From the NCBI RefSeq assembly GCF_007004545.3, contig NZ_CP045503.2, positions 590,501-654,500 on the forward strand: DNA of 64,000 nt. Reading direction: 5' to 3'. This document shows, piece after piece, positions 1-8,700 of the stretch. The notes under the pieces are model-generated. The model saw nothing but the letters and a program-made list of their open reading frames with translations. It did no database searches and had not been told where the DNA came from. How positions within the stretch are numbered: position 1 is the stretch's first letter; the number at the start of each line of letters is the position of its first letter. Source of the DNA: Shewanella eurypsychrophilus (GTDB lineage Bacteria > Pseudomonadota > Gammaproteobacteria > Enterobacterales > Shewanellaceae). The position numbers and the translations under genes were made by a program.

Positions 1-199
1 GTGTTAATACCTGTTTGTTAGTAAGTCGATAGTTTTATTGTCTATTCTAACTTCTGGAATTAGTTAATAATTGCGTTGTTTTATTGGCATAACTAATTAT
101 TGGCGGGTGGACTGTTACATTGGGGGGGATATGCATTGTCACTTCCTTGTATTCAAAATATTGATAATATTTGAGTGGATTTTATTTGAAAGTTAAGAG
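1..199. other. Intergenic, downstream of the tadE-like gene
   Basis: AT-rich sequence 3' of the minus-strand TadE-like gene. I see no convincing ORF, RNA gene or strong terminator hairpin; the left neighbour lies outside the window. Confidence 0.5.
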
Positions 200-667
200 T
201 TAAAAATAGATGACAGTTCGAGATGTGCTAGTTAATGTAATCGCTGGTAAAAAAGGGGAAACTGGTTCAAAATCGTGTTGAATTTGTACCTGTACAACTC
301 TACCTGCGCTTTGATCTTTTAGTTGATTCGCGTCCTCTTCCCATGTGGTAATCACTCGAATTTGTTCCAGTGGTTGCGCTCTAAGTAATACGTGAGCCTC
401 TATTTTCTCATCGGTAGTTGGTGAATCTCCAACTCTGCGCAAATCATCACCAGCTTCAGCACCTCTGACTACAGCATAGCGCACGCCCTCCCTAGCTGCA
501 TGTGCAACAGCGCCATAGGCGAATATCATCCTAGCACCATCGAGAATAGCGAATAGAAGGAGAAAGAATATTGGTGCAACAATAGCTGCTTCCACAGCTG
601 CTACACCTTTTTGGTATTTGCTGGGCTTTGTATTAAACAGCGGACTAGAGTACTTAAATATTTTCAT
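200..667 (-). CDS. TadE-like pilus assembly protein
   Basis: Predicted TadE-family minor pseudopilin of a Flp/Tad pilus system. After a short basic N-terminus, residues about 20-50 carry the typical segment: KGVAAVEAAIVAPIF followed by a hydrophobic helix, with the conserved Glu, then AREGVRYAVV, which is common in TadE-like proteins. The remainder (~100 residues) should be extracytoplasmic. It is the last of three same-strand genes, starting 2 bp after the previous stop, so they are probably co-transcribed. The tadABC assembly genes and the flp pilin are not in this window. Family assignment is from the motif; the exact role is inference. Confidence 0.8.
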   Translation of the reverse strand: MKIFKYSSPLFNTKPSKYQKGVAAVEAAIVAPIFFLLLFAILDGARMIFAYGAVAHAAREGVRYAVVRGAEAGDDLRRVGDSPTTDEKIEAHVLLRAQPLEQIRVITTWEEDANQLKDQSAGRVVQVQIQHDFEPVSPFLPAITLTSTSRTVIYF

Positions 668-669
668 GA

Positions 670-1146
670 TTATTGTGCCCTTATGGTCGCTGTCCTGCTA
701 ATTACAAGTTGATTAGGTATAAGAGGATAGGAAGTTGCTGTGCGGAAGTCGCGAGTGGCAGTGACTTCTACAAATATCTCAAGTTGACCTGAGCATAAGT
801 TACTCGTGCAAAATACTTCGTTACTGCTTCCTGGGCACTTGCAGATACGCCTTGAACTTACTGTGACAGGATCCGAGTTAAAAGCATCACTGATGAGGTC
901 ACTAGCTTCCGATAATGCTGAGGCTTTGATTCCTGATGAATCAATGACTAGGTTGGTACTTTGCGCTCCGTATCCAGCGGCTGCTCGGGCAGCATTGGTA
1001 GTAGTAATCGATACATACATCACACGCCCAAAATCGATCACTACCAGCATGAAAAAAAAGAGGATAGGTAAAACAATGACGGCTTCAATAGCGGCAACCC
1101 CTTTTTGCTTAGTGACTCTCAAGTTAAGGTACTTGTTTATATCCAT
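670..1146 (-). CDS. TadE/TadF-like pilus assembly protein
   Basis: A second TadE-like protein. The N-terminal signature KQKGVAAIEAVIVLPILFF (about residues 13-31) precedes a single transmembrane helix and the sequence NAARAAAGYGA. Four cysteines at about residues 102-117 (C-K-C, then two more) could form disulfides in the periplasmic part; the upstream TadE-like protein lacks them. It lies between the TadG-like gene (10-bp gap) and the other TadE-like gene (2-bp gap). Its role as a minor pseudopilin is inferred from family and context. Confidence 0.78.
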   Translation of the reverse strand: MDINKYLNLRVTKQKGVAAIEAVIVLPILFFFMLVVIDFGRVMYVSITTTNAARAAAGYGAQSTNLVIDSSGIKASALSEASDLISDAFNSDPVTVSSRRICKCPGSSNEVFCTSNLCSGQLEIFVEVTATRDFRTATSYPLIPNQLVISRTATIRAQ

Positions 1147-1156
1147 ATATCACTCC

Positions 1157-2644
1157 TTATTCTACTAACGTAACCCGTTTGAGGGGAGAGCCACCTGAGC
1201 CTGTGAAATTGCTAATCTCCACCGTCGATCCACTCGAAATCTCTAAGAATTTTGAAACTAAGATAGTATCAGACGGGTTACCCGTTGAGTTACTGTGAAA
1301 TTTTAAGTGCTGGTTTCCGACATATATAGCACCGGCAAGTGTTGCTGTTACACTACTATCTATTCTGTTTAGTGGGTAAGAGCCAGGATTATCCGAGGAG
1401 GGGGCGTCTCTGTCGGAGAAGAAGAGGATGCCATCTAGATCGTTAACACATTCACTGCCACTGGTACCGCCATTACAAAGAGGGGCGGAAAAGTTAACTT
1501 CAGCGCTTGAATTGATATCCAGAGTCCAGAACCACTCTTTGCCTTTTTCGGGATCATGATCTGAATTTGAATCATCACAGGCCCAATAACAGGTGTTATA
1601 AAAAGAAACGCCGGTACCGTTAGCTTCAGAATCTGCACCTTCAACTCTTAATCCACCACCGCGAAGCACGTATAAGGCAGGAGTACCAGGAGTACCAGAA
1701 GTAAAGTTAACAGTGCCTTTTTTTACGAGAATTCCACCACAGTAAGTACCTGGACTTAATGTTACTGTGCCAGTGGTATCTATGGTGTATGGCTCATAGG
1801 GGCCGCCAGGGTCTTTCTCTTTGCCGCTACATCCACTTGCGTTACAACTCTCATCAGGTGGACATGCGCCAGAGGTCCTATCTACTGTAGGCGGGATTAA
1901 ACTAGCCAAAGGATCGGGGGCGGGTAAGGGAGATTCTTCTGGTGGTAATCCCATACCGCTAAGAGGGCAATCACCATCGTTGTCACACTGATAGGCATCG
2001 CCGCCTAAATCGCAAGTTTGTCCGGTGGTATAGCCTCCAACAACAGTGATCATACCCGCTTTCACACAAGCGCCACTCTCAACCACACTGGCTGCACCGC
2101 TATCATCAGAGTTAACCCAGATGCCACAACGTGCGTCGAGTACCGAGTCACTAGTGACTTCAAAGGCTTTTTTTTGCTCATTGTCGAGTACATATACGCA
2201 GTTGATTCCGCTAGCTGTATTACCATTAGCTACTGCCCTGACTTTGTAAGGGATAGAGTCTATGTTGAGTATTTGTGAGAAAAAGGTCAGGGTTGGTTGG
2301 GTGATGATAACTTCAACTGAAAAGGGATCATCGAAGTAGAAGCCTGATAATGGCGGGTGGTTAATCTCTACGTCAATGCCATCATCGCCATGGGTGAAGC
2401 CATTGACTATGGCTTCTGCGTTAGCTGCCGTGATAATAGTGGGGTGGTCGCGACCATAAAATTTTTCGAAGGCACCTGCTAAGGCGGCTGCATCTGCGGC
2501 AGTTTGGGCCCGGCGGTAATCGGAATAAACTTTTCCTGAGTCTAAGGCTAAGCCAGCCATTGCGATTAAGGCGAGCAAAGACACCACAGCTAATGGCGCG
2601 ATAATGCCTTTCATCTTTCGGCTTAAAGAGCTTATCCCTACCAT
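1157..2644 (-). CDS. TadG-like Flp pilus-associated protein
   Basis: Long member of the TadE/TadG group (495 aa). The N-terminus reads KMKGIIAPLAVVSLLALIAMAGLALD, as two stretches around one membrane helix, followed by RAQTAADAAALAGA, the usual TadG-like pattern. The rest is a large Cys-rich extracytoplasmic region (at least 12 Cys between about residues 145 and 405) with no recognised von Willebrand domain. The first ATG is used; an internal Met at residue 11 is an alternative start. It is the first of three co-directional pilus genes and lies about 110 bp downstream of the giant adhesin gene on the same strand, so this end of the window is a surface-attachment region. Confidence 0.78.
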   Translation of the reverse strand: MVGISSLSRKMKGIIAPLAVVSLLALIAMAGLALDSGKVYSDYRRAQTAADAAALAGAFEKFYGRDHPTIITAANAEAIVNGFTHGDDGIDVEINHPPLSGFYFDDPFSVEVIITQPTLTFFSQILNIDSIPYKVRAVANGNTASGINCVYVLDNEQKKAFEVTSDSVLDARCGIWVNSDDSGAASVVESGACVKAGMITVVGGYTTGQTCDLGGDAYQCDNDGDCPLSGMGLPPEESPLPAPDPLASLIPPTVDRTSGACPPDESCNASGCSGKEKDPGGPYEPYTIDTTGTVTLSPGTYCGGILVKKGTVNFTSGTPGTPALYVLRGGGLRVEGADSEANGTGVSFYNTCYWACDDSNSDHDPEKGKEWFWTLDINSSAEVNFSAPLCNGGTSGSECVNDLDGILFFSDRDAPSSDNPGSYPLNRIDSSVTATLAGAIYVGNQHLKFHSNSTGNPSDTILVSKFLEISSGSTVEISNFTGSGGSPLKRVTLVE

Positions 2645-2726
2645 AAAAGCACCCTAATTAGTTCTTGTTAGCAATCCCTCAATTAAGTCTAGTCGCGAAG
2701 ATCTTGTTCATCAAATGTGAAAGTAA

Positions 2727-2752
2727 GCAGGCTAATTATTTAATTAGCCTGC
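2727..2752 (-). terminator. Stem-loop after the adhesin gene
   Basis: Perfect 12-bp inverted repeat (GCAGGCTAATTA and its complement, 2-nt centre) 6 bp beyond the adhesin stop codon. There is no long T-run, so it may be a weak terminator or an mRNA-stabilising hairpin between the adhesin and tad genes. Confidence 0.5.
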
Positions 2753-2757
2753 AGTCA

Positions 2758-5700
2758 TTAAGGAATACTTACTATTAGCGCATTATTATCGAGTAAGTCT
2801 TGGATAATGGCTTGATTACCTAATCCTGTTAAACTGGTCCCTTCCAGCAGAATGGTTATGGTGTCGGTGCCAGAGCCATCACCATCAAGATCTATAGTGA
2901 TGGTCGTATCACCACCTGAAACATCGAAAGATAAATAATCAACCAAGTCTAGTGCATTATTTGTTTCACCAGAAAGAAGATCGGAAAGGTCGAGTACGTC
3001 CTCGGAAACGTCGAAGTCGAGAATAGTGTCGTTTTCGCCATTGATGGAATCAGTATTCCAGATAAAGGTGTCATCTCCTGCTCCACCATGCATGATGTCG
3101 TCACCTCTACCACCAGTTAATTCATCGATACCATCACCGCCATACATGATATCGCTACCATTGCCACCAAGAAGCTGATCATTTCCACCTTGACCAAATA
3201 AGATATTGTCACCGTCACCTCCAGTAAGGATATCATCACCGTCGTTTGCTCCAGATACATCAAAGTCACTAGCATTTGCAGATACATAAGCATGAACTTC
3301 ATAAATTGATATATCTCCATCTGAATTCAAGTCACTACCCGATTGAAGGTCTACATATTCGACAAGTGCATCAAACCCTTCTTCATCTATACCGTCAAAC
3401 TCGATCAAGTCACCAAAGATGATATCGTTACCGTTGCCAGCATTAAGATCATCATCACCGGGCAACAAGGCTGTTTGTAAGATGGCATCTGCTAAGTTAT
3501 CAACATCGACATTAGTTAATGGAGTGCCATTGGAATCGAATTGATCAAGTATATAATCTGGGTCATTAGGGTTAAATGCATTTCCAAGGCCTATTGCTTG
3601 GACGTAAGTCAGGTTTTCAAAGGTGAGCAATGCAAACGCTGCAACGGCAGCAAGGTAAGCTGCTTCATAGTTATTATCATCATCACCAGGTTTTGTGGGC
3701 TCACCATCAGTAACGAAGAAAGTGTAATTCATCCCTATGTTTGTTGAAGCCAATCCAGAAGTAAACCAAGTGGTCGCAAGGTTAAATGCGGCTTCATAAT
3801 TTGTCCAACCATCACTATTCATATCTTTTAGAGCTGCCTGAATGATACTTGCATCTAAATTTGATAAATTAATATTTAGAAGAATTTCAGCACCGGTATT
3901 GAAGTCTATTACTAAGATATTTACGACTCCGGGATTACCTTGACCAATGGTAGATATCAACTGGTTTAACACATTTGTTATCTGGGTTCTGGCGGTATCT
4001 ACTGCGCTCCCCATACTACCTGACGTATCAATAATAAAGGCGATATTGTAGTTTTGACCAGGGCCGAAGCCTGTAGTATCACCTATGAGCACGTCATGGG
4101 CATTGCCTGTTTCGACTGTGGTGTCATCTTCTGGTCCAAATGTCTCTTCGGAATAGACCTCAAAGTACACAGTTGCAGTATCTGTTCCTCCATTGCCATC
4201 GTCTAGGGTGTAGGTAAAGCTGGTTGGCGCATCTTCTGTGCCATCGTGATCAAAAGTAAAGCTACCATCCTCATTAATAAATAAAGTGCCACCGGTTATA
4301 TCAACTTCGGCATCACCATTATTATCAAACACTACTGCGACACCATTTATGTGGGTGATTAGTAGAATATCACTAACATCAGCATCGCTATCAATACCGT
4401 TACCCGTATCATCAGTGATTATATTACCGCTGACAGAGTCATCTTCATCAACATGATAAATGTTATTTCTGGCATCAGGAATTAGGTTTGCAGGCTCTAG
4501 AGTGATGGTGAAATGTCCATCATTTTCAGGAGTAAAAATGACTGCATCCCCATCGTTATCGGTAGCACCGTAAGCAAACTCTAAATCAATTGGCGCATTG
4601 AAAAGGGTATCTACTGAGGATAGGCCTGTGATTTGGAAATCATTCCCACTGACATGGAATATCTCAATAGACATAATAGATAACCCACTTGTGGCTAACT
4701 GTTCAATGGTTAGAGTTCCATTGATGGTAGCATTGAAAACTTGGGTAGAGTTATCTGAGTAAGTCACAATATACTGAATATCTGTGGTTCCAGTGTGATT
4801 ACCGTTGTTGTTAGTCCCTAGGCTAATGGCCGCAAGTGATGTTCCATCAACGCCATATACAAATTTGATTGCTTCTCCTGTGAAAATCGAAGTCTGAGGT
4901 CCAACTCCAATACCGTGTGCATTAGAGTTGATTGAAGAGGTTGAGCCGTTGAAGGTACCTGTGATGGTTGCGATAACCATAGCAGCTTGATCATCTTGAG
5001 CGTAAATGGCGCCATCAGTGTCAACATAGTAGGCGGCATTATTGCCCGCTGGAGCGCTTCCTAAATCGTAATCAATTACGACTTCAACGTCTATTTCATC
5101 AAGTAATGTGAATTTATAGTCATAATGGCCTGTTCCATCAGGTATAGCCTGTAGAGTAAATACAGCTGTGTTACCAGCCATTGCGGTCAGTGTGTCACCG
5201 TTCATAGTATAAGTTAGGTCTATACCATTAGATTGCAAACCTTGAGTAATGACCTGAAAATCTACGCTACCAAAGCCATCGGCTCCTGGGTCGAATAGAT
5301 CACCAGTGATAAATTCATCGATAGTATGAGGCATGCTAGGTGTTGCTGATTCATCGACTTCATCGAGAGGTGCATCATCTTCAATTTTTACATTGAGAAT
5401 TATATCGGCATTACCTCCATTTTGATCATCTACAATGACTGTAAAATCAATAGAAAGAACGTCTTCATCATTGTTTACTGGGTGATCTACTGGGGCAAGT
5501 AGGGTAACGGTATAATTTACCGTGAAATCTGGAGCTGTACCACTGACAGAGCCAAACTGTATTGTCATTACTGTTGTTAGTCCTGCAGTACCTGTGAGCG
5601 TGTTCCCGGCCCAATCCCAAGTGATAGGAACACCTCCCGAAGAGTAGGCACTGATGTTCAAATCATCAATTGAAATTGAAAAGCTTGTGCTATCTACATC

Positions 5701-8700
5701 TGTAAAGTTGAGACTTCCTATGAAAGTCACAGAGTCCGTGGTGTCGTCAGGCGGAAGCGGGCCGTCCATTATACCATTTTGTAATCCCTCCTCAGAAACT
5801 GCGCCAGACTCAATACTGATAATCTCAGGATCATCATTGACAGGGTCGGTGGTAATGGTAACCGTGGCGGTATCGGTATCTACGCCGTCACTTAAGGTGT
5901 AGTCAAAGGTTGGCGGGGTTACTGCCGGATCACTGCCATCATGTTGATACTCAAAGCTACCGTCGGCTTTGATACGTAAGGTGCCGTTACCGACAGTAAA
6001 GTCCTGACTCCAGCCATCGAGGTCAAAGACCAGATTAATGCCATTAACCTGAGTGACGGTGAGTGTGCCACCGTCACCGCCGTCACTGTCTTGCAGGCCA
6101 TCATTGTTATCAATGTGGCTGATAACATTACCCCCAAGCAATGCGCCCTCGTTGACACTGAAACTGTCATCTTCGGCAAAGGGACCATCGTTGACTGGAT
6201 TGGTGGTAATGGTAACTGTGGCGGTATCGGTATCTGCCCCGTCACTTAAGGTGTAGTCAAAGGTTGGCGGGGTTACTGCTGGATCGCTGCCATCATGTTG
6301 ATACTCAAAGCTACCGTCAGCTTTGATACGTAAGGTGCCGTTACCGACAGTAAAGTCCTGACTCCAGCCATCGAGGTCAAAGACCAGATTAATGCCATTA
6401 ACCTGAGTGACGGTGAGTGTGCCACCGTCACCGCCGTCACTGTCTTGCAGGCCATCATTGTTATCAATGTGGCTGATAACATTACCCCCAAGCAATGCGC
6501 CCTCGTTGACACTGAAACTGTCATCTTCGGCAAAGGGATCATCATTGACAGGGTCGGTGGTAATGGTAACCGTGGCGGTATCGGTATCTGCGCCGTCACT
6601 TAAGGTGTAGTCAAAGGTTGGCGGGGTTACTGCTGGATCGCTGCCATCATGTTGATACTCAAAGCTACCGTCAGCTTTGATACGTAAGGTGCCGTTACCG
6701 ACAGTAAAGTCCTGACTCCAGCCATCGAGGTCAAAGACCAGATTAATGCCATTCACCTGAGTGACGGTGAGTGTGGCACCGTCACCGCCGTCACTGTCTT
6801 GCAGGCCATCATTGTTATCAATGTGGCTGATAACATTGCCCCCAAGCAATGCGCCCTCGTTGACACTGAAACTGTCGTCTTCGGCAAAGGGACCATCGTT
6901 GACTGGATTGGTGGTAATGGTAACTGTGGCGGTATCGGTATCTGCGCCGTCACTTAAGGTGTAGTCAAAGGTTGGCGGGGTTACTGCTGGATCGCTACCA
7001 TCATGTTGATACTCAAAGCTACCGTCAGCTTTGATACGTAAGGTGCCGTTACCGACAGTAAAGTCCTGACTCCAGCCATCAAGGTCAAAGACCAGATTAA
7101 TGCCATTAACCTGAGTGACGGTGAGTGTGCCACCGTCACCGCCGTCACTGTCTTGCAGGCCATCATTGTTATCAATGTGGCTGATAACATTGCCCCCAAG
7201 CAATGCGCCCTCGTTGACACTGAAACTGTCATCTTCGGCAAAGGGACCATCGTTGACTGGATTGGTGGTAATGGTAACTGTGGCTGTATCGGTATCTGCG
7301 CCGTCACTTAAGGTGTAGTCAAAGGTTGGCGGGGTTACTGCTGGATCGCTGCCATCATGTTGATACTCAAAGCTACCGTCAGCTTTGATACGTAAGGTGC
7401 CGTTACCGACAGTAAAGTCCTGACTCCAGCCATCGAGGTCAAAGACCAAATTAATGCCATTAACCTGAGTGACGGTGAGTGTGCCACCGTCACCGCCGTC
7501 ACTGTCTTGCAGGCCATCATTGTTATCAATGTGGCTGATAACATTGCCCCCAAGTAATGCGCCCTCGTTGACACTGAAGCTGTCATCTTCGGCAAAAGGA
7601 CCATCGTTGACTGGATTGGTGGTAATGGTAACTGTGGCGGTATCGGTATCTGCGCCGTCACTTAAGGTGTAGTCAAAGGTTGGCGGGGTTACTGCCGGAT
7701 CACTGCCATCATGTTGATACTCAAAGCTACCGTCAGCTTTGATACGTAAGGTGCCGTTACCGACAGTAAAGTCCTGACTCCAGCCATCGAGGTCAAAGAC
7801 CAAATTAATGCCATTAACCTGAGTGACGGTGAGTGTACCACCGTCACCGCCGTCACTGTCTTGCAGGCCATCATTGTTATCAATGTGGCTGATAACATTG
7901 CCCCCAAGCAATGCGCCCTCGTTGACACTGAAACTGTCGTCTTCGGCAAAGGGACCATCGTTGACTGGATTGGTGGTAATGGTAACTGTGGCGGTATCGG
8001 TATCTGCGCCGTCGCTTAAGGTGTAGTCAAAGCTAGGCGGGATTTCATCCGGATCGCTGCCATCATGTTGATACTCGAAGCTACCGTCAGCTTTGATACG
8101 TAAGGTGCCGTTACCGACAGTAAAGTCCTGACTCCAGCCATCAAGATCAAAGACCAAATTAATGCCATTCACCTGAGTGACGGTGAGTGTGCCACCGTCA
8201 CCGCCGTCACTGTCTTGCAGGCCATCATTGTTATCAATGTGGCTGATAACATTGCCCCCAAGCAATGCGCCCTCGTTGACACTGAAACTGTCGTCTTCAG
8301 CAAAGGGACCATCGTTGACATTGCTAATATTGAGGAACACAGTGGCCGTATCTGAGCCTCCTAGGCCATCATTTATTGTATAAGTGAAACTTGTTTCGGC
8401 AGGCTCTTCACCATTATGCGAGTAGGTAAAACTACCATCTTGGTTGATGGTTAAACTACCATCTCCAATAGGTATTATAGCTACCCCGTTAGTAAAGGTT
8501 ACCGCGATACCATTGATATGTGTGATGTTAAGTGGGCCGCCGTCTATATCGCTATCGACACCTGAACCTGTGTTATCTGTGATGATATTACCGCTGGTCA
8601 AGCCCCCTTCAAGAAGGTTATAGCTATTATTTAATGCATCGGGGGCATCATTAACAGGATCAACAATGATGGTTAGTGTTGCACTAGCGCCAGTATTTGT

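Noticed and set aside
6053-8383. Repeated opposite-strand open frames of 67-108 codons within the adhesin repeats
   Set aside because: They recur every 354 bp because the coding repeat does; they are antisense shadows without ribosome sites.
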